Shown one piece after another: positions 37,804 through 47,349 of a stretch of 64,000 bases of DNA; the stretch's first letter is position 1; every line of letters begins with the position of its first letter. The notes under the pieces are model-generated. The model was given only the letters and a program-made list of their open reading frames with translations. It did no database searches and was not told the DNA's origin. The translations under genes were made by a program, and so were the position numbers. The stretch is from Streptococcus parasanguinis (GTDB lineage: Bacteria > Bacillota > Bacilli > Lactobacillales > Streptococcaceae): assembly GCF_001073155.1 (NCBI RefSeq), contig NZ_JVEE01000052.1, positions 39,338 to 103,337 on the forward strand, in the 5' to 3' direction.

Positions 37804-39639
37804 ATGAATAACTTGATTAAATCCAAGCTCGAGCTCTTGCCGACGAGTCCGGGCTGTTACATTCACAAAGACAAGAACGGTACCATCATCTATGTGGGGA
37901 AGGCCAAGAATCTTCGCAATCGGGTGCGTTCCTATTTCAGAGGGAGCCACGATACCAAGACAGAAGCGCTGGTATCTGAGATTGTGGATTTTGAATTTAT
38001 CGTCACCGAGTCCAATATTGAGGCCTTGCTTCTTGAGATCAACCTCATCAAGGAGAACAAGCCCAAATACAATATCATGCTCAAGGACGACAAGTCTTAT
38101 CCCTTCATCAAGATTACCAATGAGCGCTATCCGCGCCTCATCATCACGCGCCAGGTCAAAAAGGATGGTGGGCTCTATTTCGGTCCTTATCCAGACGTAG
38201 GAGCGGCCAATGAGATCAAGCGGCTTTTGGATCGGATTTTCCCATTCCGCAAGTGTACCAATCCACCTTCCAAGGTCTGCTTTTACTACCATTTAGGGCA
38301 ATGTATGGCCCACACAGTCTGCCACAAGGACGAGGCTTATTTTAAGGGCATGGCCCAGGAGGTTTCTGATTTCCTCAAGGGGCAGGATGACAAGATTATC
38401 GATGAGCTCAAGCTCAAGATGACTACCGCTGCGCAAAACATGGAATTTGAGCGGGCAGCCGAGTATCGGGATCTGATCCAGGCTATTGGGACCCTGCGGA
38501 CCAAACAGCGGGTCATGGCCAAGGATTTGCAGAACCGGGATGTCTTTGGCTACTACGTGGACAAGGGCTGGATGTGTGTGCAGGTCTTCTTTGTCCGTCA
38601 GGGCAAGCTGATCGAGCGCGACGTCAATCTCTTCCCTTACTATAATGATCCGGACGAGGATTTCTTGACCTATGTGGGGCAGTTTTACCAGGAGAAATCT
38701 CACCTGATCCCCAATGAAATCTTGATCCCTCAAGACATCGATGAGGAAGCGGTCAAGGCCCTAGTAGATACCAAGGTCCTTAAGCCCCAGCGTGGGGAGA
38801 AGAAGCAGTTGGTCAATCTGGCCATTAAGAATGCACGTGTCAGTCTGGAGCAGAAGTTCAATCTCCTTGAAAAATCGATGGAAAAGACCCAAGGTGCCAT
38901 TGAAAATCTTGGAAAACTCCTGCAAATTCCAACTCCTGTGCGCATTGAGTCCTTTGACAACTCCAACATCATGGGGACCAGTCCAGTTTCAGCCATGGTG
39001 GTCTTTGTCAATGGGAAGCCAAGCAAAAAGGACTACCGCAAGTACAAGATCAAGACCGTCGTCGGACCAGATGACTATGCCAGCATGCGGGAGGTCATTC
39101 GCAGACGCTACAGCCGTGTCATGCGGGATGGCCTGACGCCACCTGATCTGATCGTTATCGATGGGGGTCAGGGCCAGGTTAATATCGCTAAACAGGTGAT
39201 CCAAGAAGAGTTGGGGCTGGATATTCCCATTGCAGGCCTACAAAAGAATGACAAGCACCAGACCCATGAATTGCTCTTTGGCGATCCTCTCCAAATCATT
39301 GAACTTTCGCGCACCTCACAGGAATTTTTCCTCCTCCAACGGATCCAAGATGAAGTCCACCGTTTCGCCATCACATTTCACCGCCAGCTAAGGTCTAAGA
39401 ATTCCTTCTCCTCCCAGCTGGACGGCATCGAAGGCTTGGGACCAAAACGCAAGCAGTTGCTGATGAAACACTTCAAATCACTGACCAAGATCAAAGAAGC
39501 TACTGTAGATGAGATCGTCACGGTCGGTATCCCACGACCAGTCGCGGAGGCAGTGCAAGCCAAGCTCCATCAAGGAAAGCAAGAAGAAGCAAGTCCCTTG
39601 GTGGAAGTGGCGGAGGATTCTGAACCATACCAATCATAA
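37804..39639 (+). CDS. uvrC: Excinuclease ABC subunit C
   Basis: 611 residues; makes both incisions in nucleotide excision repair. The N-terminal GIY-YIG domain has [20 protein letters not shown]; the UVR domain is around residue 205 ([20 protein letters not shown]); the C-terminal RNase H-like endonuclease has [10 protein letters not shown] and VIDGGQGQ; the helix-hairpin-helix is at the end ([16 protein letters not shown]). A start here follows the -10 box at leaderless spacing. AT content is lower than in neighbours. The stop is 11 bases before the phosphoesterase. Confidence 0.96.
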   Translation: MNNLIKSKLELLPTSPGCYIHKDKNGTIIYVGKAKNLRNRVRSYFRGSHDTKTEALVSEIVDFEFIVTESNIEALLLEINLIKENKPKYNIMLKDDKSYPFIKITNERYPRLIITRQVKKDGGLYFGPYPDVGAANEIKRLLDRIFPFRKCTNPPSKVCFYYHLGQCMAHTVCHKDEAYFKGMAQEVSDFLKGQDDKIIDELKLKMTTAAQNMEFERAAEYRDLIQAIGTLRTKQRVMAKDLQNRDVFGYYVDKGWMCVQVFFVRQGKLIERDVNLFPYYNDPDEDFLTYVGQFYQEKSHLIPNEILIPQDIDEEAVKALVDTKVLKPQRGEKKQLVNLAIKNARVSLEQKFNLLEKSMEKTQGAIENLGKLLQIPTPVRIESFDNSNIMGTSPVSAMVVFVNGKPSKKDYRKYKIKTVVGPDDYASMREVIRRRYSRVMRDGLTPPDLIVIDGGQGQVNIAKQVIQEELGLDIPIAGLQKNDKHQTHELLFGDPLQIIELSRTSQEFFLLQRIQDEVHRFAITFHRQLRSKNSFSSQLDGIEGLGPKRKQLLMKHFKSLTKIKEATVDEIVTVGIPRPVAEAVQAKLHQGKQEEASPLVEVAEDSEPYQS

Positions 39640-39649
39640 GGAGTTTATA

Positions 39650-40492
39650 ATGAACAATAGAATCGCTATTTTATCTGATATTCACGGAGATACAAGAGCC
39701 CTTAAGGCAGTGATTGCGGATGCGCGTGCTCTAGGCGCGACGGAATTCTGGCTTTTAGGGGACATTTTACTTCCGGGTCCTGGAAGAGATGACCTTTTTG
39801 AATTGCTGGATGCGATACCTATTACAGCGGCTGTTCGTGGAAATTGGGACGATTGTGTCTTAGAGGCTTTAGATGGCGAGTACGGGTTAGAGGATCCGCA
39901 GGAGATCCAACTTCTTCGCCTTACTCAGTACCTCATGGAAGGACTTGATACCAAGCGGATCGATTGGCTTCGCTCCCTTCCATTGATAGAGAAGAAGGAG
40001 GTCAATGGCATTCGCTTTTCACTGACACACAACTTGCCAGAAAAGAATTATGGTGGAGACTTGCGTCCAGCAAATGCGACGGAGAACTTTGACCAATTGC
40101 TGGATGATCAGACGGATATGGCGATCTACGGTCATGTCCACAAACAGTTGCTTCGCTATGGCAGTCAGGGCCAACAGATCCTTAATCCAGGAACTATTGG
40201 TATGCCTTATTTTGACTGGGAACCAATTCAAAACCACAGAGCACAGTATGCTCTGATCGATGTCGAAGAAGATGGGGTGACCAACCTGCAATTTCGTAAG
40301 GTGGCCTATGACTATGAAGCAGAGCTCCAAGATGCTAAGGACAAGGGCCTTCCCTTTATTGAGATGTACGAAGAATTGAGACGCGAGGATAACTATCGGG
40401 GCCATAACATCGAGCTTCTAACGAGCTTAATTGAGAAATACGGTTATGCCAAAGAAGTAGCTGCCTATTTCAATCTTTCCAATGAATCATAG
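39650..40492 (+). CDS. Metallophosphoesterase (calcineurin-like)
   Basis: 280 residues. Metal-binding motifs of the family are visible: ILSDIHGDTRAL (D-x-H), LLGDILLPGPGR (GD), VRGNWDD (GNxx, here W rather than H), and YGHVHKQL (GHxH). A C-terminal segment after residue 190 is extra relative to small YfcE-type proteins. Substrate unknown; related proteins hydrolyse phosphodiesters or diadenosine nucleotides. ATAAGGAG precedes ATG 39650. Probably co-transcribed with uvrC; a terminator follows. Confidence 0.85.
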   Translation: MNNRIAILSDIHGDTRALKAVIADARALGATEFWLLGDILLPGPGRDDLFELLDAIPITAAVRGNWDDCVLEALDGEYGLEDPQEIQLLRLTQYLMEGLDTKRIDWLRSLPLIEKKEVNGIRFSLTHNLPEKNYGGDLRPANATENFDQLLDDQTDMAIYGHVHKQLLRYGSQGQQILNPGTIGMPYFDWEPIQNHRAQYALIDVEEDGVTNLQFRKVAYDYEAELQDAKDKGLPFIEMYEELRREDNYRGHNIELLTSLIEKYGYAKEVAAYFNLSNES

Positions 40493-40521
40493 GTGGATCT
40501 CTTGTGTATTCAACCTATAAC

Positions 40522-40556
40522 AAAGAAGCGGATCTTCAAAATGTCCGCTTCTTTTT
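40522..40556 (+). terminator. Terminator after the phosphoesterase gene
   Basis: AAAGAAGCGGA (40522-40532) pairs perfectly with TCCGCTTCTTT (40544-40554); T tract follows. Confidence 0.9.
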
Positions 40557-40640
40557 TCACAATCTTAGGCTGTAAAACCCTGCAAGCTCTTTCATTTTGT
40601 GTTAAAATAGAGGTAACAGAAATAGAAAAGGAAGTTGACT

Positions 40641-41246
40641 ATGAAATTCCTAGAACTCAACAAAAAACGTCATGCGATCAAGCATTTCACTGACCAACCG
40701 GTCGATCCAAAGGATGTACGGACTGCCATTGAGATCGCAACCTTGGCCCCTAGTGCCCACAATAGCCAGCCTTGGAAATTTGTGGTCGTTCGTCAAAAAA
40801 ATGCGGAATTGGCAAAATTAGCCTATGGTGCAAACTACGATCAAGTCATGGAAGCACCTGTGACCATCGCCCTCTTTACAGATACTGATTTGCAAAAACG
40901 GGCTCGCAAGATTGCACGTGTCGGTGGGGTGAAAAACTTCACAGACGAGCAGTTGCAATACTTTATGCAAAATCTTCCTGCTGAATTTGCACGCTATGAT
41001 GCCCAACAAACAAGTGATTACTTGGCTTTGAATGCCGGTCTTGTGGCCATGAACTTGGTACTTGCTTTGACGGACCAAGGCATTGGAACCAATATTATCT
41101 TGGGATTTGATAAATCAAAAATCAATGAAGTATTGGACATCGAAGAGCGTTTCCGTCCGGAAGTCTTGATTACGGTTGGCTATGCGGCTGAAAAAGTAGA
41201 GCCAAGCTATCGCTTACCAGTGGACGAAATCATTGACAAACGCTAA
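40641..41246 (+). CDS. Nitroreductase-family flavoprotein
   Basis: 201 residues. FMN-binding residues are recognisable at the start (LNKKRHAIKHF) and in APSAHNSQPWKF. The C-terminal half has GIGTNIILGFDKSKI. The family reduces nitroaromatics, quinones or flavins with NAD(P)H; the physiological substrate is unknown. ATG 40641 follows AAAGGAAG, better than the TTG at 40635. It precedes pepV by 34 bases, as in pneumococcus. Confidence 0.87.
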   Translation: MKFLELNKKRHAIKHFTDQPVDPKDVRTAIEIATLAPSAHNSQPWKFVVVRQKNAELAKLAYGANYDQVMEAPVTIALFTDTDLQKRARKIARVGGVKNFTDEQLQYFMQNLPAEFARYDAQQTSDYLALNAGLVAMNLVLALTDQGIGTNIILGFDKSKINEVLDIEERFRPEVLITVGYAAEKVEPSYRLPVDEIIDKR

Positions 41247-41280
41247 GCCAATTAGCAAATAGAAGATCGAGGAGGAATTC

Positions 41281-42687
41281 ATGACAACAGTTGACTTTAA
41301 AGCAGAAGTAGAAAAACGTCGCGATGAGATGATGGCTGACCTATACAGCCTCTTGGAAATCAATTCTGAACGCGATGACAGCAAGGCAGATGCAGAGCAT
41401 CCTTTTGGACCTGGTCCTGTAAAAGCTCTTGAAAAATTCTTGGAAATTGCCAAACGTGATGGCTATGAAACCAAGAATGTCGACAATTATGCCGGTCACT
41501 TTACCTTTGGTGAAGGAGAAGAAGAGCTTGGGATCTTTGCCCATATGGACGTCGTGCCTGCAGGTAGTGGCTGGAAGACAGATCCATACAAACCAGAAAT
41601 TATCGATGGTAAGCTCTATGCGCGTGGTTCGTCTGATGATAAAGGGCCTACAATGGCCTGCTACTATGGGTTGAAGATCATTAAAGACCTAGGACTCCCT
41701 GTTTCTAAGCGCGTGCGCTTTGTTGTCGGTACAGATGAAGAATCAGGCTGGGGCGACATGGATTACTATTTCAAACATGTCGGACTACCTGAGCCAGATT
41801 TTGGCTTCTCACCAGATGCGGAATTCCCAATCATCAATGGAGAAAAAGGAAACATCACTGAGTACCTTCATTTTGGAAATGACAACACAGGAAGTGCCCA
41901 TCTTCATAGCTTTACAGGTGGCCTTCGTGAAAATATGGTACCAGAGTCAGCGACTGCAGTCGTTTCTGGACAACTACCAGATCTTGCTGGCCTCTTAGAT
42001 GCCTTTGCCAAGGAACACCAACTCAAGTATGAAATCTCAACTGTTGATGAAGAAACCTATACCGTTACGATTGTTGGGAAATCTGCTCATGGATCAACTC
42101 CTGAAGATGGAATTAATGGTGCGACCTACTTGGCTCTCTTGTTGAACCAATTTGATTTTGGTGGTGCTGCTAAGGCTTACCTTCATGTGACAGCCTCACT
42201 TCTTCACGAAGATTTTGCTGGTGAAAAATTAGGTATTGCCCATACAGATGCCAAAATGGGACCATTGAGCATGAATGCAGGTGTCTTCCATTTTGATGAC
42301 AGCCAAGCAGACAACACTATTGCCCTCAATATCCGTTACCCTCAAGGTACAGATCCTGAAACCATCAAATCCACCCTTGAAAAGATCGAAGGAGTGGCTA
42401 CAGTAAGCTTGTCAGCCCATGGTCACACACCTCACTATGTTCCGATGGATGATGAATTGGTATCCACCCTCTTGCGTGTTTACGAAAAACAAACTGGCCT
42501 CAAAGGACATGAACAAGTGATCGGTGGAGGTACCTTTGGTCGCCTCTTGAAACGTGGGGTTGCCTTTGGTGCTATGTTCCCAGACTATGTCAATACCATG
42601 CACCAAGCTAATGAGTTCGCAGATGTTGAAGATCTCTATCGTGCAGCAGCTATTTACGCAGAAGCCATCTATGAACTAATCAAATAA
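41281..42687 (+). CDS. pepV: Xaa-His dipeptidase PepV
   Basis: 468 residues, M20 metallopeptidase. Cleaves dipeptides taken up from the medium, in the cytoplasm. Metal and catalytic motifs: [12 protein letters not shown] (H, D), [10 protein letters not shown] (D), [14 protein letters not shown] (catalytic and bridging Glu), FSPDAEFPI (D), and a C-terminal His in [23 protein letters not shown] precedes ATG 41281. Terminator downstream. Confidence 0.95.
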   Translation: MTTVDFKAEVEKRRDEMMADLYSLLEINSERDDSKADAEHPFGPGPVKALEKFLEIAKRDGYETKNVDNYAGHFTFGEGEEELGIFAHMDVVPAGSGWKTDPYKPEIIDGKLYARGSSDDKGPTMACYYGLKIIKDLGLPVSKRVRFVVGTDEESGWGDMDYYFKHVGLPEPDFGFSPDAEFPIINGEKGNITEYLHFGNDNTGSAHLHSFTGGLRENMVPESATAVVSGQLPDLAGLLDAFAKEHQLKYEISTVDEETYTVTIVGKSAHGSTPEDGINGATYLALLLNQFDFGGAAKAYLHVTASLLHEDFAGEKLGIAHTDAKMGPLSMNAGVFHFDDSQADNTIALNIRYPQGTDPETIKSTLEKIEGVATVSLSAHGHTPHYVPMDDELVSTLLRVYEKQTGLKGHEQVIGGGTFGRLLKRGVAFGAMFPDYVNTMHQANEFADVEDLYRAAAIYAEAIYELIK

Positions 42688-42693
42688 TCCACT

Positions 42694-42722
42694 ACTCGGC
42701 CAGTTTTTCTGGCTGAGTTTTT
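42694..42722 (+). terminator. Terminator after pepV
   Basis: ACTC-G-GCCAG pairs with CTGGC-T-GAGT across a five-T loop, followed by T. Confidence 0.85.
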
Positions 42723-42739
42723 CCATAGAAGGAGGACTT

Positions 42740-43324
42740 ATGTCAAGGATTGAAAGCATTAAACAAGCCATTATGGCAGATCCTCAAAATAAAGCATATA
42801 CAGATAAAGGAATCGAGCCACTCTTTGCAGCTCCAAAGACAGCTCGTATCAATATCATCGGACAGGCACCTGGATTGAAAACGCAAGAAGCAGGCATTTA
42901 CTGGAAGGATAAGAGTGGTGACCGCCTGCGCGAATGGTTAGGAGTTGACGAAGACACCTTTTACCATTCTGGTTTGTTTGCGGTCATTCCTATGGATTTT
43001 TATTTCCCAGGGCATGGAAAATCTGGTGACCTTCCACCTCGCAAAGGCTTTGCGGAAAAGTGGCACCCTCAACTCCTCAAGGAGTGTCCGGATATTGAAT
43101 TGACCCTCTTAATTGGACAATATGCCCAAGCATACTACCTTCATGAAAAGGTTAGTGGCAAAGTAACCGAACGCGTTCACCATTTTAAAGACTATTTGCC
43201 AACCTATTTTCCACTTGTTCACCCTTCCCCTCGCAATCAAATCTGGATGGCTAAAAATCCTTGGTTTGAGGCAGAGGTGGTGCCGGAATTGCAAACCTTA
43301 GTACAAGAGATCATTCAAAAATAA
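42740..43324 (+). CDS. Uracil-DNA glycosylase superfamily protein
   Basis: 194 residues, COG1573-like fold. Motif A is GQAPGLKTQEAG (compare GQDPY of UNG and GEAPG of family 4) and motif B is HPSPRNQIW (compare HPSPLS). The internal LTLLIGQYAQAYYL strand matches the core fold. No four-cysteine iron-sulfur ligand set is apparent, unlike families 4 and 5. It may remove uracil or another damaged base, but the residues that normally activate water are not certain, so activity is unproven. AAGGAGGAC precedes ATG 42740. First of three closely spaced genes. Confidence 0.78.
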   Translation: MSRIESIKQAIMADPQNKAYTDKGIEPLFAAPKTARINIIGQAPGLKTQEAGIYWKDKSGDRLREWLGVDEDTFYHSGLFAVIPMDFYFPGHGKSGDLPPRKGFAEKWHPQLLKECPDIELTLLIGQYAQAYYLHEKVSGKVTERVHHFKDYLPTYFPLVHPSPRNQIWMAKNPWFEAEVVPELQTLVQEIIQK

Positions 43325-43336
43325 AGGAGAGCGACG

Positions 43337-43828
43337 ATGGATCCTTATCAACAAGTTAAAGAAAAATTAGATGAGTTGGGAATTTCATTTGATGTGGTGG
43401 AACACCCACCTGCATTCACGACTGAGCAGGCGGATTCTTATATTGAAGGCTTAGAAGGTGTCCGGACCAAGACTATGTTTTTGACCAACAAAAAGAAAAC
43501 TCAATACTATTTGCTCATCATGGATGACCAGAAACCATTGGATATGGATGATTTCAAAGAGCAAGTGGAAGCCAACCGGATCCGCATGGCTTCAGCAGAT
43601 TCTTTAGCTGAAAAAATGCAATTACCGCCAGGAACGGTTTCTCCATTTGGTTTATTGAACAATGAAGAAAAAGATATTCGAGTCTATTTCGATAAAGACA
43701 TTGTGTCAGAGGAGATCATGACCTTCCATCCCAATACCAACGAAAAAACGATCTTTATTAAAACCCAAGACTTGTTCCGATTTTTAGAGTCTATTGGCTT
43801 TAACTATGAAATACTATCCCTTACATAA
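43337..43828 (+). CDS. Prolyl-tRNA deacylase (YbaK/ProX family)
   Basis: 163 residues, single-domain trans-editing factor. Hydrolyses mischarged tRNA-Pro (alanine or cysteine). A conserved lysine, K45, lies in GVRTKTMFLTN, matching the catalytic lysine of ProXp-ala-type enzymes. The rest (YYLLIMDDQKPLDMDDF, GTVSPFGLLNN) is typical. AAAGGAGAG precedes ATG 43337, 12 bases after the previous gene. Which amino acid it clears cannot be read off. Confidence 0.85.
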   Translation: MDPYQQVKEKLDELGISFDVVEHPPAFTTEQADSYIEGLEGVRTKTMFLTNKKKTQYYLLIMDDQKPLDMDDFKEQVEANRIRMASADSLAEKMQLPPGTVSPFGLLNNEEKDIRVYFDKDIVSEEIMTFHPNTNEKTIFIKTQDLFRFLESIGFNYEILSLT

Positions 43829-43848
43829 CATATCTTACAGGAGAAATC

Positions 43849-44133
43849 ATGAAAGAAATTCCATTTTCAAGCTTTTACCAAGTTTATCAAAAAGGAAACA
43901 TACACGTTCTTGATGTACGCGAGCAGGAAGAGTATGATGCCCTTCACTTAGATGGGGTTCGTCTTCTTCCCTTATCTGAGTTAGCAGATCGCTACCAGGA
44001 ATTAGAGAAGGATCAGTCCTATTATGTCATCTGCAAGTCTGGTCGACGCTCAGCACGCGCTTGCCAATTTTTGGAAGAGCAAGGCTATGATGTGACCAAC
44101 GTCCAAGGTGGCATGGATGCATTTGAATCCTAA
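43849..44133 (+). CDS. Single-domain rhodanese
   Basis: 94 residues. Catalytic cysteine C62 in VICKSGRRS, with the loop matching six-residue rhodanese active sites; N-terminal FSSFYQVYQKGNIHVLDVRE and C-terminal NVQGGMDAF are standard. It transfers sulfane sulfur to an unknown acceptor. It is unlinked to the thiI pair. ACAGGAGAA lies before ATG 43849. Confidence 0.9.
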   Translation: MKEIPFSSFYQVYQKGNIHVLDVREQEEYDALHLDGVRLLPLSELADRYQELEKDQSYYVICKSGRRSARACQFLEEQGYDVTNVQGGMDAFES

Positions 44134-44171
44134 GAAACGGGAGTAGGAAAGAACTCCGTAAAATAAAAAAA

Positions 44172-44395
44172 GTTGAAAAGGTTCCCCAAACCTTTTCAAT
44201 CTTCCCACCTCCACAACCTTCAACAGTCTGGGAGACTGTTGAAGGTTGTGGATAAAGGAAACTTTGTTTCCCTCATTAGGTCATCTTTGGAGCTTAAAAG
44301 GCGAACAAAGATGCCAATCAACCACTGCGTCTTGCACTTATTCCTATCAAACATCAAAGGCTGGACAGTTTTTGCCCAGCCTCTTTTTCTTTACT
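44172..44395. repeat. Multi-hairpin intergenic element, diverged member of the 58.1 kb repeat family
   Basis: This 392-base gap is densely structured: GTTGAAAAGG/CCTTTTCAA (44173-44198); an 18 bp perfect stem with arms 44211-44228 and 44234-44251 and loop TGGGA; GGAAAC/GTTTCC (44257-44271); CATCTTTG/CAAAGATG (44282-44313); and a final terminator GGCTGG/CCAGCC with a C-T5 tail ending about 44390. The segment TCAACCACTGCGTCTT and the closing terminator match the minus-strand copy at 58.1 kb. The short open frame inside it has no ribosome site. Confidence 0.65.
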
Positions 44396-44462
44396 AATTT
44401 CTAAAAATGAGTAGAATTTGTATGTTTTTCAAAAGATATTACAGGGATTTTCCAGTCTTTCA

Positions 44463-44491
44463 TTGAAAATGGTTCAGAAATTTTGTATAAT
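44463..44491 (+). promoter_or_regulatory. Promoter of the 44526-48129 envelope operon
   Basis: TTGAAA (44463-44468), a 17-base spacer and TATAAT (44486-44491). Confidence 0.75.
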
Positions 44492-44525
44492 ACCCTAGTA
44501 TAAACAATAGTTAAGGAGATTCATT

Positions 44526-45485
44526 ATGTCAAAACAAGATTGGCTGGATTATTTCGAAGCCGTAAATGGTCGTTCTGCTAGTGCAGAAGAAATTGCTCAA
44601 GCACTGGCTGCAGGAGAATTTCAAGAAGAAGTAGTGGTTCCAGAAACTCCACAAGCCCCAGAATTTGTCGCAGCACCAACTGCCCCTGTGGAAGAACCAG
44701 TAGCAGCTCCAGTTCAAGAGCCTGTCCCTCAAGCAGCTCCAACGAATGGGCCTGCTTTCCAACAAGCTCCACAACAAGCCTACCAACAACCTACTCAAGC
44801 AGCTTATCAACAAGCTCCTTACCAAGGTCAACCAGGACAAGCCTATCCTGCCCAACCAAGTCAATTTGGTGTAGCCGTTGGTGGTTACTGGAATTGGTTC
44901 CTTTCAGCTTTGAAACGTCCAACAGCTGTAGAAAATCCAAAAGCTCTTAACGGAATTTTACAGTATGTCTTAACTGCCTTTGTCTTGACCTTGGGGACAT
45001 TCTTCACAGCTAGTGGATTTACAGGTGGTTATGGAATGGATTTCCGTGCCTTTATGTTGACATTGATTTCCCTATTCTTTAGCCTTTACGCCTTTCAAGT
45101 AGCTGGATTCTTTGTTCGTCGTGTGGTTCTTCAAGATAAGGAATACAGTTACGGTCGTTCATTTGAAGAGTTTGGACGTTTGTCTGTTTACACATTGCCA
45201 CTTGCCCTCCTTGCTTTCTTAGTAGGTCTTGTAAAAGTTTATGAATTTTATGGCTTTGTAAACTTCCTTATTTTCTTCTTGTTCTTTGTTGGAACATGCT
45301 ATGTCGTTCATCAAGGATTGAACAAGACAAGCTTTAAAGCAGATAAATTCTTGCTTCTAGTAGCATCATCTGTTGTCTTGCTTCTCATTGCCATCTTTGT
45401 CATTTATGTGAATGCTCGTATTTTAGAACAAGTAGCCGTAGGATTTATTCCTAGTGCTCCAAATTTCTCTAACTTTGGATTCTAA
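44526..45485 (+). CDS. Membrane protein with N-terminal WxxxFE-GR-S-EE module
   Basis: 319 residues. The N-terminal 30 residues (WLDYFEAVNGRSASAEEI) match two repeats in the next gene's product. A Pro/Gln/Ala-rich linker with tandem AYQQ-type repeats spans about 35-115. The rest holds five or so membrane helices (for example YVLTAFVLTLGTFFTASGF, FLLLVASSVVLLLIAIFVIYV), resembling DUF6574-type streptococcal proteins. Function unknown. AAGGAGATTC precedes ATG 44526. First gene of a probable three-gene envelope operon with the TcaA-like protein and LdcB. Confidence 0.78.
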   Translation: MSKQDWLDYFEAVNGRSASAEEIAQALAAGEFQEEVVVPETPQAPEFVAAPTAPVEEPVAAPVQEPVPQAAPTNGPAFQQAPQQAYQQPTQAAYQQAPYQGQPGQAYPAQPSQFGVAVGGYWNWFLSALKRPTAVENPKALNGILQYVLTAFVLTLGTFFTASGFTGGYGMDFRAFMLTLISLFFSLYAFQVAGFFVRRVVLQDKEYSYGRSFEEFGRLSVYTLPLALLAFLVGLVKVYEFYGFVNFLIFFLFFVGTCYVVHQGLNKTSFKADKFLLLVASSVVLLLIAIFVIYVNARILEQVAVGFIPSAPNFSNFGF

Positions 45486-45551
45486 CAATATCACAAAACG
45501 GAAGGTGGGGGAACCCACTTTCCCTATTTTATAATGAGGGAGAAGAGATCC

Positions 45552-47339
45552 ATGCAAAAGAAATGGGTTGAATTATTTGAAAAAGTGATCGGTCGCAAAC
45601 CGTCACCAGAAGAGTTTATGGCTGGGAAAGCTTGTGGATTTGATTTGAAACAAATTCAGTCTATCGCAGGAAATACCCCAGCAGAGGAAGTCGCTCCTGT
45701 TGAGGAACCGGTGCTTGAACCAGTTGAAGAAGTGAAGAATGTCGATCCACTTCTAGCAACTCGTCAGGCTTGGTTGCAACATTTTGAAGAAACCTATGGC
45801 CGCAAGCCAAGTGCAGAAGAATTTACCGCGGCAAAAAGTCAAAACTTTGAGTTTTTTGTAGGACCTGTGCCTGAAGCAGAATTTGCGAACCCAGATTCAA
45901 CAGAAGTAACACAGGAATATGTGCCTCAACAGCCGACTCAAGAGTATACGGCTCCACTTGCTGCTGAGCAAACGCAGGTCTTTGCTGGTCCAAATGTTAC
46001 AGAAGCAGGTCCAGCTCAGAAAAAACAAAAGGCCCCAAAAACGAAGAGTGGTAAGAAACTTTCCAAGAAGAAAATTGGGATTATTTCTGCTATCGCAGTC
46101 CTTGTGATCGCTTTGGTGGCAGCCTTCTTTTACTTCCAGTCTACAACACGTGTCGAAGTGACTGCAGATAAATTTATTAAGGCAGTGGACACCAAAGATT
46201 ATCGCGAAGCAGCAGATCTGCTTTCAACTGATAACGATAAATGGACGAAGGATGAAGCCGAAAGCTTTATTACCAGCATGGAAGATCAAGGGGTCGATAT
46301 CGGTACAGAGTTGAACAAGATCATTGATAATGGTGGAGAAGGCAGCTATACGGATAAATCTGGAAACAAGATTTTTGGTTTGGAGAAAGCGGACAAGAAA
46401 TTTGGAATCTTCCAAGAATACCGTGTGGCCAGCTATCCAGTGCAAGTCAAGGTCAAGACCAATTTGGACCAAGCCAAACTCAAAGTGGCTGCCAATAAAA
46501 CAGTGACCTTGAAGAAAGATGCAGTGACAGACCTTGGTTCTTTCCATTACAATACAAAAGAAATGGAATTGACTGCTAAAACTGAAGTAGGAAATGTTAC
46601 TTCTAAGATCCATCTCAATCCTAAAAAAGCAACTAAGAACAACTTAGAATTGCAGTTGAATTCTGAAAAACGCAATTTAGAAGTTGGGTTCCCAGATGAG
46701 GTTGAAAACCCAACGGATGTGAAGGTTGTGGTCAACGGCAAAGAAGTCGGAACGAGCACGACCTTTGAAGTAGATAGTATTCCTTATCAAGAAATTGAAG
46801 TACATGCCGTCTTCAATATGAATGGTGAAACCTATACAACTGAGAAGGCTAAGGTGACGATTGAAGAGGGTGAGAACGATCCGATCGAACTCAAACTAGC
46901 CAAAGATACCTTAAAACGTATCAAGAGTGCGCAAGATGCTAAGAAAGCACAAGCAGCCAAAGAAGAACAAAATCGGACCTTGGCGGAAGAATTCTTGAAA
47001 GAGTACCGCGACGCTGTCTTTAGCTCCGTTTCAAATCGAAACAACACCTACTCTAAATACTATGACACACAAAGTCAAGCCTACAAGGACATGGTTGAAT
47101 TCACAACTGGTGATGGTGTTCGAAAGGCAAAAATTGACTACTATACTCCAGGAGCTTTGGACATTCAAAGTGTCACGGAAGAAAATGGTGTGGTGACGAT
47201 TAAGACTTATGAAGACTTTACCGTGCATTATACAGATAGTCATCCAGATTCACAAAACCGTAAGTACAAGACCTACACCTTGAAAAAAGTAGGTGCAAGT
47301 TATGTGATTACGGATATTGTCGTAACAAAAGAATCATAG
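45552..47339 (+). CDS. TcaA-like single-pass membrane protein with duplicated N-terminal module
   Basis: 595 residues. Cytoplasmic part: two copies of the module WxxxFExxxGRKPSxEEF (about residues 5-27 and 74-96) separated by an acidic Pro/Glu linker. A Lys-rich stretch precedes one transmembrane helix (about 174-195, IISAIAVLVIALVAAFFYF). The long extracellular part resembles TcaA: a domain with DKFIKAVDTKDYREAADLL, a beta-rich middle, and a C-terminal NTF2-like domain with FLKEYRDAVFSSV. TcaA proteins affect cell-wall antibiotic response; the zinc ribbon usual at the N-terminus is missing. ATG 45552 is chosen because GAGGGAGAAGAG then acts as ribosome site. Confidence 0.75.
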   Translation: MQKKWVELFEKVIGRKPSPEEFMAGKACGFDLKQIQSIAGNTPAEEVAPVEEPVLEPVEEVKNVDPLLATRQAWLQHFEETYGRKPSAEEFTAAKSQNFEFFVGPVPEAEFANPDSTEVTQEYVPQQPTQEYTAPLAAEQTQVFAGPNVTEAGPAQKKQKAPKTKSGKKLSKKKIGIISAIAVLVIALVAAFFYFQSTTRVEVTADKFIKAVDTKDYREAADLLSTDNDKWTKDEAESFITSMEDQGVDIGTELNKIIDNGGEGSYTDKSGNKIFGLEKADKKFGIFQEYRVASYPVQVKVKTNLDQAKLKVAANKTVTLKKDAVTDLGSFHYNTKEMELTAKTEVGNVTSKIHLNPKKATKNNLELQLNSEKRNLEVGFPDEVENPTDVKVVVNGKEVGTSTTFEVDSIPYQEIEVHAVFNMNGETYTTEKAKVTIEEGENDPIELKLAKDTLKRIKSAQDAKKAQAAKEEQNRTLAEEFLKEYRDAVFSSVSNRNNTYSKYYDTQSQAYKDMVEFTTGDGVRKAKIDYYTPGALDIQSVTEENGVVTIKTYEDFTVHYTDSHPDSQNRKYKTYTLKKVGASYVITDIVVTKES

Positions 47340-47349
47340 GAGATTCCTC

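Noticed and set aside
40493..40693. 66-codon frame between the phosphoesterase and nitroreductase genes
   Set aside because: Overlaps a perfect terminator and the promoter region; not a gene.
44173..44397. 74-codon open frame in the rhodanese downstream gap
   Set aside because: It runs through several perfect hairpins of a repeat element, has no ribosome site, and its composition is not protein-like.
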